From contig BROE01000016.1 of assembly GCA_036571765.1 (NCBI GenBank), forward strand, positions 13,224,576 through 13,288,575: a stretch of DNA of 64,000 nucleotides. Reading direction: 5' to 3'. Source of the DNA: Plecoglossus altivelis (lineage: Eukaryota > Chordata > Actinopteri > Osmeriformes > Plecoglossidae). Numbering within the stretch: position 1 is the stretch's first letter; every line of letters starts with the position of its first letter. The position numbers and the translations under genes were made by a program. This document shows, one piece after another, positions 25,444 to 36,452 of the stretch. The notes below the pieces were generated by a model that searched no databases, was not told the DNA's origin, and worked only from the letters and a program-made list of their open reading frames with translations.

Positions 25444-28400
25444 ATGGCGGGCACAGGGGGGAAAATAGAGATGCAGCAGCAGGGTAGGACAGCTAGCGAG
25501 GTGTCGGTTAGCCCCCCTGATGGGGGCTGGGGGTGGATGATTGTCGCTGGTTGCTTCCTCACCACCATCTGCACCCGTGCTGTCACCAGGTAAGTGTGTG
25601 GGAGTACTGTAGCTACGGGAGTGATGTGTGTGCGTGGATGCCATTCTACAAATTTCCATCTATAGAAGCGATTCAATGTGTTTTTGTAAACTGGACAAGG
25701 CCTTCCCAGGAAGGTGATGAGAGACTGCATGTGATTGTGTACTTTTGGTCAGCTCAGGTTACGAAGGCATGCTTCAGGATTAAGTCAACTATCCAGACAC
25801 ACCACAGTTAAACAAGTCATGTCGCCTATTTTGTTTGTCATCTTTTAAATGCCACTTGCCATGCCTATTTTATGAGGGGGTTACAAATAGTTTCATATCA
25901 TCCTCTGAGAAAATATGAAATATGATAGTAGCTATTGCATGAGGCATCAAGATGCTCTAGTTCACTCTTAACCAAAAGAGCAAAGCAAAAACATCCAAAC
26001 CAAATGAGCACATATTCCCTCATTCTTCTCTCTTTACTAGCACAGTACCCACAAGTAAGGTATTAACAAAAGTAGAGCAGTAGGATTCCATCCAGCCTGG
26101 CCTGGCTTGGCTCAGTGTTCTCTGGGTAGGTTGGTAAGATATTTGCCAAACTCAGCATTTTACTTTTCCTCTCTGTATTATATTGCTAAACACAGAGTAT
26201 TAAAATTCCTCTCTCCTCTCTTGGGCTTTGGTCACACGCCATAAGCCGCCATGGTGTTAAATGGAACCCTATGAAAGCCTTCAGTTATATAATGGCTAGA
26301 CGCTTGGCCAGCATGAGTCATTGTGCCATTTCAGGTTATTGGGAACATTCGAGCTGGAGTCCAAGATCTCTCTTTCTGGTTCTGATGTTACTGATTAGCA
26401 CTTAAAGAGTCCCTACTGTCCAAACAGTTAGTCTGGAATACAGAATGGACACCTCAACTCTTATTTATATCTCAGAGTATTTGTACAGTGTAGTAAACCA
26501 AGATAGGCAGAAGAGGTGCTGGTTAGTCTAAAACTGGTCTCCTTTGTCCTCCCTCTGTGTGTAGATGTGTGTCCATTTTCTTTGTAGAGTTCCAGCTTCA
26601 CTTTGGGAAGGATTACTCAGGCACTGCCTGGATCCACTCTCTGGTAGACTGCACCACCATGCTTTGTGGTAAGCCTCACATGCCCTCAAGGAAAGGGCAG
26701 AGTCATTTAAACGGTTTTGATATCCTGCCTTCAAACTATAGTTTTGATTTTGGATCCAGCAACAGGTCTGGGTCATCACGTCTAAAATTATAGAAAAGTT
26801 GACAGATGGCTTAACAGCAGCAGCTTTGTTGAGTCTGACCTTCGACCCCCTTATCACAAAAGCAAGACATTGGTTCAACAGATGTATATTTGCTCGATGA
26901 AAGTGCACGATTATGCAACTCTGTTGATTACATATTAGCACTTGAGAGTTAGTGCATAACCCAAAAACAGAACTCAAACCAAGATGTAATTGATAAGATA
27001 CAAAGATACATGTAACTTCAAGTGACAAGTGTCTGAGCTATATGTTCACCCACTGCACTATTCTTCACCCACTGCACTATTCACTTTTCATACACACTGC
27101 TGTGTGTACACAAACTGCACTAAAGACTCTGTAATATATGTATTTTTATATGCTCATATTCCTTGCACATGTACAAAACTCTTTGCACATGCACATAGGT
27201 AAGTATTCATACAGTTTGTATAGTTTGTATCTTGTTTAGTTTATGTATAGGAAAACTGTTATATTTATTTTAAATTGATTGTTGTTTGCCTGTACTGTTG
27301 TATGTCTGTACTTCTGTAGCACCGTGGCTCTGTGAGGCACGACATTTCGTTTCACTGTATGCCCCCGCATGTAGCGGAATGACAATAAAGCACAACTTGA
27401 ACTTGAACTTGAACATGTCCAGTAATAAGCTGCCGCTCGTTGGTTAAATAAACGTGGATGTGTGTGTACGCATGTGTTTCTGTGTGTGCAGCACCACTGG
27501 GTAGCTTCATTGGGAACCGTCTGTCGTGTAGAGTGACTGTGGTCCTTGGGGGCCTCCTCTCCTCGGCCGGCCTGATCCTCAGCTCCTTTGCCAACAGCCT
27601 GGAGTATCTCTACCTCACCCTGGGAGTCATCACAGGTAATCCTTTCAGAACAAGCATTAAGCAGGTCACCCCTACCTCACCCTAGAAGTCCTCACCTGGA
27701 AGTCCTCACATGAAGGACCCTAACACAGGCAATCAGCAGATAATCTAGCATTCATACTGCCTTCATTCTTACATAAGAGTTGTAAATCTAGTACAACGGA
27801 GTCGTTCTTTGGTTTATATCTTGGCATGTATCTTTCTCTGACGTTTGCTCTCCGTCTCTTCCAGGTCTGGGGTTCGCCCTCAGCTACACTCCAGCAGTGG
27901 CCATGGTAGGCTCGTACTTCAATGAGAGGAAGGCTCTTGCCTACGGCATAGCCATGTCAGGAAGCGGCATTGGTACCTTTATCCTGGCTCCTGCTGTTCA
28001 GCTACTCATTGAGTACTACTCATGGAGAGGTGCTCTGCTCATCCTGGGGGGGTTCGTCTCCAACCTGTGTGTTTGTGGGGCCCTGATGAGGCCCTTGATG
28101 AGGCCCCCAGCAGGGGTCTGGAGAACACAAGATTCCCGAGAACCAGAGAATGGGTTCGGTGTGACACCAGCAGTGGACAGCAAACTTCCCGAGGAACAGC
28201 TAGCTGAGAGGAAAATAGCTGGGCACACAAAAGAATCTAACAGAGACATGGTGCTTGAAAACGGTAAACTGGTGCAGATGAGGCTAACTGAGACGTTGCT
28301 AGCCAACCCCAAACGAACAGATGTGAAGCTTGTGGAGGACTTGGTTGTGAGCAGTTCGATTACTGAGAAACTACTAGCCGAGATGAAGCTGGCTGACTCT

Positions 28401-29664
28401 AATAAAGTTAATGGAAAATTGGAGGACATGAAATTAGTAGAGAGCTTGGTCATGGACACCAAGCTAACAGATGCCATACTGGCAGACGTCAAACTACTGG
28501 ACTGGACTGTCCTTGTGGATACCAACCTGCAAACAGATATGAAGCTAGTGGATGCTAAGCTAGTAAAACCACCTAGGCTGCTTGTCGGGCCAAGCATAGG
28601 AGACTGCCTCTGTATAAAGTCCATGGAGGAGTTTGGCTTCCTGTTGATTTCTGACTTCCTGCTCCTCTCTGTATCTTTCCTATTCCTGGCATATGGGTGC
28701 AGTGTCCCCTTCGTCTACCTTGTGCCTTATGCCATCAGCGTTGGTGTCGACCACCAGCAGGCCGCATTCCTCATGTCTATTTTGGGGATCATTGGCATCG
28801 TGGGAAACATCACGTTTGGCTGGCTCACAGACAGGAAGTAAATATTTCACAGAGAGGAAACCTAAAAATGTTTGACATGTTTGAGCAACTGATTTGACCA
28901 TTTACTTTTGATAAATCTCTCCTGTTTTCTAATCACCTTCTTCCTTCCTCTTGTGAAGGTGTTTGAAGAAGTACCGTACAGTGAGTTACATGGTGGCGGT
29001 GGGTATGGAGGGCCTGTGCTGTCTCTTTCTACCTCTGCTTCACTCGTTCGCCCTCCTAGTGCCTTTCTCTATGCTCTATGGTTACTTTGACGGGGCTTAT
29101 GTGGCCCTAATCCCTGTGGTAACCTCTGACGTGGTAGGATCAACCTACCTTACTTCTGCCCTGGGCGTGGTCTATTTCCTCCATGCTATCCCCTATTTGA
29201 TTAGCCCACCAATAGGAGGTGAGTGTTGGTTTGTAACATGATGTTTGTTGTTATGGTTCTCATATTCTTTATAACTTTATTGCTTCGTACTCTATTATTT
29301 TCATCATATTGAGTTCAGCTGCATGGAATTCAGAACCTTAAAGTGTGTTTAGCTGTCTGCTGTTGATGTGACACAGCTAGACATCCTCACTCCTTCACTG
29401 ACACCGCTCCTCTCTCCTTCCATTCCAGGCTGGCTGGTTGATACAACAGGAAACTACACGGCAGCGTTTTTCCTAAGTGGTTTCTCTCTCGTGTTGAGTC
29501 CTCTCATCCTTGGCACTGTTATGCTGATTCGTAGATGCTGGAAGACCCAGTCCTACTCCACTAGTGATACAGACTCCCAGTTTGCCTACTTGAAGAACAG
29601 CCAAATGGAGCTATACAAAGTCAAATGTGATGAACCAAAGCTGCCAGTGGCTGTATTTCCTTAA
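25444..29664 (+). CDS. slc16a12: Monocarboxylate transporter 12 (creatine/guanidinoacetate transporter)
   Basis: Plasma-membrane MFS transporter of the SLC16 family; mammalian MCT12 moves creatine and guanidinoacetate with help of basigin. CDS: 25444-25589, 26565-26668, 27492-27635, 27865-28837, 28959-29218, 29429-29664; 620 residues. The SLC16 signature PDGGWGWMIVAGCF is at residues 25-38, and the second signature YFNERKALAYGIAMSGSGIG is near 149-168. Twelve hydrophobic segments are recognisable, with close matches to human MCT12 (SPPIGGWLVDTTGNYTAAF near the end). Human MCT12 has 516 residues; the excess lies almost entirely in the large TM6-TM7 cytoplasmic loop (about residues 208-386), which contains leucine/lysine-rich internal repeats. 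The ATG at 25444 is the conservative start; the frame is open upstream through the exon start at 25255. Neighbour pank1 is also its neighbour in human. Confidence 0.95.
27290..27414 (+). mobile_element. Putative 3' tail of a non-LTR retroelement in slc16a12 intron 2
   Basis: The block containing GACATTTCGTTTCACTGTAT, then AATGACAATAAAGC, ends in tandem ACTTGA units. A conserved UTR-like segment with AATAAA and a short terminal tandem repeat is typical of the 3' end of 5'-truncated vertebrate LINEs or their SINE partners. The family is not named. Upstream AT-rich sequence from about 27050 with repeated CACCCACTGCACTATTC may belong to the same insertion. Confidence 0.45.
28251..28571 (+). repeat. 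slc16a12: Degenerate coding repeat in slc16a12 (expanded cytoplasmic loop)
   Basis: Within the large exon, residues about 261-367 of MCT12 repeat a motif of roughly 5-15 residues built on KL-[VLTA]-[ED]: VKLVEDLV, KLLAEMKLAD, KLEDMKLVESLV, KLTDAILADVKLLD, MKLVDAKLVKP. At DNA level the recurring core is ATGAAGCTNGTNGA with drift. The frame is preserved throughout, so it is translated. Likely origin is replication slippage of a short coding unit; the amphipathic spacing suggests helices, but function is unknown. Confidence 0.75.
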
Positions 29665-30360
29665 TAATGAAGAATATATTTGCTTGTGAAAAATGTCATT
29701 TAAATATGTTTTTAAATGAATGTAAAATGGTAAAATACCAAAGTGCAAAAATACCAACAGTATTACGTTTTAGCTGGTTTTAACAAAGTAAACATCAGAA
29801 AAATGTCTATTATAATGCCATGCAACTGTTTATTTCTTATTTTTCAATATAAAAGTTGGGTGGGGGAAGAACCAATCTCGATGGGGAAACGGGAGTTAGA
29901 TACAACACCAACGTTCTATTTAATTTAGTTACAACACCTGTAAGTAAGGATAACTGCAGCTGATAGTTAGCTACATTCAGACATCTAATTTACCACCAAA
30001 GTTTTCTGTAACAAGATTTTTACAGGTACCTTTTTTACCAAGTAGCCCGACATTTACTGGAATTAGATTATTCAAATTTGTGAAATTAGATGAGTCTGGA
30101 TTACATACATAACTGTGTCTATTTGAAAAAGGAGACTTACTGAACTACGAAGTGTACAAAAATAACTTCAGGGACTTAAAGAACATGAATGCTTTCCATT
30201 CAAATAGTCTAGCTTGACCAATGATGTGGATGGTTTTAGATTTTAGTTAATATTAATTTACGATTATGAAGAATGTTTAGACCTCTCTTCTTTAGTATAA
30301 TGTTTAACTGTTGTTGAAAAAAATGTTTTGTTAAAAATTGTCTTGTCATTGGTACGATAA

Positions 30361-30371
30361 AATAAAATAAA
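30361..30371 (+). terminator. slc16a12: Overlapping poly(A) signals of slc16a12
   Basis: Two overlapping AATAAA hexamers, about 700 nt after the slc16a12 stop. The nphp1 start codon is only about 140 bp further on, so the slc16a12 cleavage zone and the nphp1 promoter are nearly contiguous. Confidence 0.65.
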
Positions 30372-30436
30372 GACTTTTCTGTGCACTTTATTTTGAAAAA
30401 TGGAGGAAGCGGTGCCTAGCGACCAGAAAGGCGTCG

Positions 30437-30450
30437 GTTTCCATAGAGGA
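30437..30450 (+). promoter_or_regulatory. Degenerate RFX X-box candidate at the nphp1 promoter
   Basis: GTTTCCATAGAGGA matches the left half of the ciliary X-box consensus (RYYNYY-AT-RRNRAC) and fails at the last two positions. It is about 60-75 bp before the nphp1 ATG, where RFX sites of ciliary genes usually lie. The match is weak and is offered only as a candidate. Confidence 0.2.
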
Positions 30451-30511
30451 CTGAATTAAATTGGTTCAGCAAGCTAGCTCTAGTTAGCTACAAAACAAAT
30501 CACCCGCAGAA

Positions 30512-33500
30512 ATGGCACCTAAAAGAAAAGGACCGTTGCAAACTGTGCAAAGAGAGGCAGACGAAATCAAAAGACAGGTCCGTGGCAAGCTAACTAGGAT
30601 ACTATATGTAAAAATGGTTGTATGTCAAGTCAGTAGTTAGTTCATAATATGTTCGCTAGCACTACTGTACAGTACTAGCTTAGCAAACTGAGATGGTTCA
30701 GCTTTTGACATTGACTAGCCTGCGTGCTTGCTTGTGGTTGTGTAAACCTTTGTTTACATAGTGCTAAGCCTACGATATGCCATAAACGACCTCAGTATAA
30801 AAACAACCTCATGTTAATGATGCCACTGTTGATGCCACTCGATATCTCCAACGAGGCTTTGCATGTCACGTAAGATTTACAGTAAGTTTTAAGTAGACTG
30901 CCATGTTGATGATGTTGCCATAATTTTGCCATTTCAAATCAAGTCGTCTTCTTTTTCCACTGTTCACAAGTTTGACAGTCTGGTAAAGGATGTGCGGCAG
31001 AATGGACAAGAGACCACGCAGACATCTCAGAGGTAGCTACCGACACAACCCATGTCTTCTACCGCAACAAACTCATACGTACCCCACTCATCAATGCATG
31101 GTAATTGTACGGAACTATATAACTCCAATGAATAAACTACACCATGCAGGTGCAAACACTTACAAAGTACCTTGGAGGAGACAATGAAGACACTAAATAA
31201 GTTAACTAAAGTAAGTGTTGCACAACCTTGGGATCTCTTCGATTATTTAAGTAAAGTTTCTTTCACACTCAACTATTTCCAGCTGGTGTACTTAAAACTG
31301 TATGCGATTTCTTTCATGTGTTGCCTCTTGCATTCTTTGTGTTTATGTCCCTGCTGCCTGCCCTCTCTCCAGGCTGATGAGCCAGCCCCGGTCGGGAACT
31401 ATGACCAGAGGAAACAGGAGGAGGAGAGGCGTCTGCTGGGCTTAACCGAGCAGCTGAGGGCTCTATCCCTGGAAGTCTCTCCGGCTCAGAGACCAGGCCT
31501 GGAAGCAGGGTGAGAGGCAGAGGTTCCCGTCACAGTGGGTGGTTGGCCAAAAAGGGGGCTGTAACCCCCCCCCCCCAACAACTACTTTAAAGTTTGTGTG
31601 TATGATAGGTATATGAAGAGGTTTGACCCCATGTTCTTATGTCCCTGTGTTTACAGTTGTCAGAGAAGCATTAACGACTCAAAGATGGTGATGTGTTCCA
31701 TTCTAGGTTTTTCCCTTATGTATCTCAAATGCAAAATTTTGGCCCTACAGTGTGGCTGGTACTTCCAAAGCCGATGATGACGATAGTGAGGAAGAGGAGG
31801 AGGAGAGCGAAGAAGAAGATGATGATGATGATGACGAGGACGACGATGATGAGGACGAATCTGAGGGAGACATTCCAGAGCCAGGAGACGATATCTACGT
31901 CTCCATTAGTGCTTTGAAAAAGCAACAGGAAGGAGACCTTACCATTACAGTGAGCTTCTTGATTGAAGACAACATCTGCCATGCAGTAGTATCAGGCCTG
32001 TTTCTAGACAGTCTTTCCTGTGCAGTGTAAACGTGTTGATGTGCATTTGAGAAACCAGCTCTAAAAGATTTGTGTTCTGTGGTTTCAGGAGGGAGAGATA
32101 CTGAAGATCCTTAAGAAGAATGAGAATGGATGGTGGTTAGCTCAGAACTCCCAGTCCGAACAGGGTCTGGTTCCCAAAACCTACTTACAGGTACAATACA
32201 GAACTACAAAGAAGTGCAAAGTTAAGAACCAACCCATGTTCATCCTGTAGAGTAGGAAATATTTGACACTTCCTGGACTTATGTTAGCCATAGAGAACCG
32301 ATACATGGCTTATGGATCTTAGTTTTTTTTATTTCAAAAACATTTTGATCTAATTTGCAGAAGTACTCTGATGTGGATGATGATGAAGATGATGAAGAGG
32401 ACTCGGAGGATGAAGAGCTTAGTGAAGCCAAAGGAAATGTGAGGTGTGCTATCCTTTTCGACCACTAGTGGTCAGTGTTCACAAAGCTATTGTTCCTCTG
32501 CTGTGCTTATTACATCTCAAGTCAATTTGTCAAACGTTTGTGGTCTTTATCAACTTGAAACGCACATATTAATTAGATGTTGTACAATATCACTGTCACT
32601 AATACTTTAATCTGACAGCAGTGATCCTAAGTCTAACTGGGCCACAGTGAGAAAGGCTGTCACTCAGGTAAATACACTCTCCTCCCATACAGGGATATCT
32701 GTGAACTGGCAGTTGATAATTGTCTATTTTAAATGCAAATGCGTTATAGTTGTGTGGTTGTGTGATCCACAGATTGACACCACTGATGTCCTGTCAGCCA
32801 TGGGCGCTATCCCTGCAGGATTTCGACCGTCCACTCTCTCTAAACTACTTAACGAAAGTGAGTGGCTGCAGCTGCTGTGGGAAGCTAACGTCCCAATGCA
32901 GATCACTGCCTTGCTCTTCAGTAAATAGCCACATCCCGTGATGATGCTACACACACAATCCTACCCACACTTACTGTACCCTCATTCTACATCAAAAGGA
33001 AGACTATTACTAAGTCAAATAGTCCCATGATCTATGAACGTCACACACGTATCAAAATTTTTTGATTCCATGTACTTCATTAGCATCTTTATTGGAACTG
33101 AAATTGGGTATGATGTCATTTGAATTGTAATTTGGCTACATCTGGCATTTTCGTTTGCGCTTTATTTCACACAGGTATAGCATACAGAGCAGGTCACTAC
33201 ATACAGCCTGAGCTCAGCCAATCCAAACTGTCTTTTAAAGACCTCTTCCTGGATCCGAATACAGGAAAGGTCAGTTGTAAGAGTTGGATTTGACCACTGG
33301 GTATCCAGTTTGTCAATGACGTGCTATGCGATTGGACGATGCTCTACTTTACTGTGCGGTACTGTAGGTGCGTGCCAGAGAGGTGAGGGCGTCTGTGTGT
33401 GTGACCTTATGGAGCTGCAGGATGATCCCCACCCCAGGGGTCGGAGTTAACGTCCTGAGTCGTCATGTACGCTTCTGCCTCTTCAGCGGAGTGCAGGTCA

Positions 33501-33630
33501 GGACCACACCCAGGTCAGAGGGTCTTCCAAAACTGTCTGGAACCCTGAGCTTGAAGTTGTGAGGCTAGCTCACCTGCTGTGAGTGAGTGTGTGTGTGTGT
33601 GTCTGGCTCTGTTGTCGCCTCTTCAGGCTG

Positions 33631-33681
<51 letters not shown>

Positions 33682-33825
33682 CGGCAGGTTCTGAGTAACA
33701 TCCACACAGTCAGGGCAACATACAACTCCAAACACCCCAAGACCTGGACCTTTTCCCCAAAGGTACCACCACACTCTCTCTCTCTCTCGCTCTCTCTCTC
33801 TCGCTCTCTCTCTCTCTCTGTCACA

Positions 33826-33886
<61 letters not shown>

Positions 33887-34489
33887 ATGTTGGTATGCAC
33901 CTATAAATACGTATACACCTAGAAATACTTCCATGCTAATAGACATGGGGATGTTTACCACAGAAGTAGGTCAGTCATGTTGTGTTTGCTCTGCCAGATG
34001 ACAGGGCCTTTGGCCAGCCTCCTGGATGGAGAATGTTTCCTGCGCTGCAACTCTGACTCTGCTGATCTGGGCATCCTGTTTGAGCTGGGGGTCACCTTCA
34101 TACGCAACGTGAGCAATCCCAGCAAATATGTGGAGCTAAGCTGTCCGCCTGCAGTATTTATGTTTCATGATTTAGCTAGACTTCCGAAGCCACGTACAAA
34201 TGGTCATCTTATTTCATTTTTGGACATGGAAGTGCAGCATAATTTCAACAAAGGCACGTTTAACCCTGGGGGGGTTCCTGGTGGGTGTCTGTCTAGTCTA
34301 CAGGGGAGAGAGGAGACCTGAGCTGTGGCTGGGCCTTCTTGAAGCTGTTTGATACTAACGGAGCACTTATTCCTCCCAGGTAGTAAACCCCCTATGAATC
34401 CTCCTCCACTATCCCCCTACCCCTGTCTCTCTCCTCCACCCCCAGGTGCACTGATCCATGTCCCCACTGACCCATGGCCCTTTGTGTAT

Positions 34490-34533
<44 letters not shown>

Positions 34534-35221
34534 GACCTATGAGCTGACGATAAACGGTGGGACCCCTTATGAGAAGGATATAGCTGTGGATCCGTCTGTT
34601 TCACTGGAAGGTAAAGAACACAACTTCGCACCCTCTTTGCCAGATTCCTAACCAAGTTGGGTTTAACTCAGTGGTTAGACCGCTGGAGTGCTTATTAGGA
34701 GGATGCTAGTTTAACCACCACCCACCCACTCACTCACTCACCCACCCACCCACCCACTCACTGCCTGTTGCCTTGGATAGAAGCGTCTCCTAAATGAAAT
34801 GTTGTATTCATATTATTATCCAACTCTTTACCTCCTCTGGATAAACCACCTTGTCAGGGTACTTGAATGATAACCCTTCTGACCTCCCCACCTACTCCAG
34901 CCAGGGGAAGTTTACTCCAGCAGATGCTGCAGGCTCGAAAACAACCCAAACTCACTGTCAAATTAAAGTCCCCAAAGGGGCGCACCCGGGCTCAACTGAG
35001 GTCAGTGTGTGTGTGTGATGCTGTTGTGGTGGTGGTGGTACAGTACCAGCAGTAGGGCTAACCCCTGTGTGTCTGCGGTCTGTCAGTATTCTTCCTGACA
35101 CCCTGGTGGGATGTGTGAGTGGGGTCCACCTGCTGGCCCTGCACAGACAGCTGCTAGCTGAAACTCTGCTGATGGACCGTGCCAGTATGCAGAACGCAGG
35201 TATGACACTTATACGCACACG

Positions 35222-35260
<39 letters not shown>

Positions 35261-36192
35261 ACCGGATAATGCCATTCCTAATGTGTTCCAGATTCCTTTG
35301 TGTTTCTTAGAAAGTTAGGCTGTTAAGGTGTGTTGGATGGAAAGAATGCTGATTGCGTGCAGTCGTTTTTTCTCATGTCTCTCTCTGTCCCACACATGCC
35401 ACCTCAGATATGATCTGCAGTCCGCTGCTGGCCACCTTCTCTGAAGTCGTTGACCAGCCTGACCTGCTGGACGCTCTCAGGGTGAGTCTGTTTCTGCCAT
35501 GTCAACACACTTCTCAATAAAAAGACAACTCCTATTACAAGATGTTCGGCTTAGAACATCTTGACCCCACCCAGATGTTTCCCGGCAACTCACAATTCCA
35601 GGTGCCACTCCGTATGACTTACTTGACTGTGTACGTTCTGTGTTCAGACAAACACCTGCTGCTCTTAGCGATAAAGCTGCCTCCGTGGTCTTAACTGATC
35701 TTGCATGGATCATTTAAAATGTATTGTCAGTACATCGTTAGTGTTCCCCTGTGTGTGTGTCTAGACGTCATGGCTGGATGCTGAGCGTGATATGACCAGA
35801 GCAGACAAGGTGACAGCATTCTATGAAATGAACCCAGGATCCAACTCTGCATTCAAATACACTTATTGCTTGAACATATGGTAAGGCTAGTAATATATTG
35901 AAGGTTGACTTCTGTGTGTGTGTGTGTGTGTGTGGTCCAGAGAGACCTTCAGAAGTTGAAGAGGACATTTGTGAAGGTGTACATGGACACGGTGTACCAC
36001 CTCCTCTTCTCGGCCGGACTCCCTGACCCTCGCTGGGGTGACGACCAGGTCGAGGAGCAGCGAGCTCGCGTCATCTACGCCTGCCTGCATCTTTACCAAG
36101 GCCCCAACCAGTCCCCCTCTGATGGCCGCTCAGCTCCCCAGGCCTTGGACATCGCTGAGCTGAGCTACGACCTCCTACACATGGCCCGCTAG
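30512..36192 (+). CDS. nphp1: Nephrocystin-1
   Basis: Scaffold protein of the ciliary transition zone and cell junctions; partner of NPHP4, RPGRIP1L, p130Cas and tensin. CDS in 20 exons: 30512-30577, 30971-31032, 31150-31210, 31373-31509, 31751-31949, 32089-32190, 32361-32443, 32619-32667, 32773-32857, 33175-33269, 33368-33496, 33688-33762, 33998-34108, 34297-34379, 34534-34610, 34901-35000, 35087-35199, 35408-35481, 35765-35809, 35941-36192; 665 residues against about 732 in human, which also has 20 coding exons. Order: N-terminal coiled coil (1 to about 105), acidic Asp/Glu region (about 118-150), SH3 domain (about 157-212, with ALKKQQEGDLT, NGWWLA and GLVPKTYL), second acidic stretch, then the nephrocystin homology domain (MGAIPAGFRPSTLS, TLWSCRMIPTPG, SNIHTVRATY, NGGTPYEKD). 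Exon 8 has a tandem CAGCAG acceptor. Confidence 0.96.
33634..33676 (+). repeat. (TG)n microsatellite in nphp1 intron 11
   Basis: 43 nt of TG ending 11 nt before the exon-12 acceptor (CCCTCCGGCAG). It supplies most of the region that normally holds the polypyrimidine tract. Confidence 0.9.
33774..33885 (+). repeat. Compound (TC)n-(CA)n microsatellite in nphp1 intron 12
   Basis: About 47 nt of TC with two interrupting G, then about 54 nt of pure CA, beginning 12 nt after the exon-12 donor. Long open frames on both strands here are repeat artefacts. Confidence 0.9.
34492..34531 (+). repeat. (GT)n microsatellite forming the exon-15 acceptor of nphp1
   Basis: 40 nt of GT run directly into the acceptor AG at 34532-34533; there is no other pyrimidine tract. 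The exon is certain from homology (RTYELTINGGTPYEKD). Confidence 0.9.
34664..34812 (+). mobile_element. tRNA-derived SINE remnant in nphp1 intron 15
   Basis: A pol III A-box-like sequence (TAACTCAGTGGTTAGAC) is followed about 40 nt later by a degenerate B box (GCTAGTTTAACCACC), then an expanded CACT/CCCA simple repeat, and ends in CCTTGGATAGAAGCGTCTCC and TAAATGAAATG. That tail is the widespread teleost SINE/LINE tail usually read as GGATAAAAGCGTCTGCTAAATG. The insertion follows the sense strand of nphp1. Exact family not named. Confidence 0.7.
35226..35254 (+). repeat. (CA)n microsatellite in nphp1 intron 17
   Basis: 29 nt of CA shortly after the exon-17 donor, with imperfect CA/CG extension on the left. 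Confidence 0.85.
35913..35934 (+). repeat. (TG)n microsatellite next to the last nphp1 acceptor
   Basis: 22 nt of TG ending six bases before the exon-20 acceptor (GTCCAG). Third acceptor in this gene preceded by TG repeats. Confidence 0.85.
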
Positions 36193-36431
36193 CCACCAGG
36201 ATTACACCCTGTACAAATAGCTGTTGTCGCTTGTCTTTCACTGTCATTTTTGTACTCTTTTTGCAACAACAAAAAAAGCAAGAATTGTTTGATCTCCCTC
36301 TGTGTTTTGTTTCATAAATACGCTCAAAGAAACTATAGGCATCAAAAGAGTCGTGATTAGAAATGCCCCCTTGCACTCTTGTTCAGCAGATGCGGAAGGA
36401 ATGGATTTTTGGCATTTTGGAGTTTTGGAGT

Positions 36432-36452
36432 TGACGTCATAGCCATAGCAAC
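36432..36452. promoter_or_regulatory. Composite CRE plus X-box
   Basis: TGACGTCA (36432-36439) overlaps by one base ATAGCCATAGCAAC (36439-36452), which fits the RFX X-box consensus at 13 of 14 positions. On the minus strand the order is X-box then CRE, the arrangement of RFX and CREB sites in composite promoters. It lies about 240 bp after nphp1 with no start codon of a known gene nearby. Confidence 0.4.

Noticed and set aside
28016..28624. 202-codon antisense frame in the large slc16a12 exon
   Set aside because: Its serine-rich composition mirrors the leucine/lysine repeat of the sense strand; the sense frame is supported by splice phase and homology on both sides.
33565..33906. Frames of about 110 codons made of VCVC, RERE or HTHT
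   Set aside because: Translations of (TG)n, (TC)n and (CA)n microsatellites around nphp1 exon 12.
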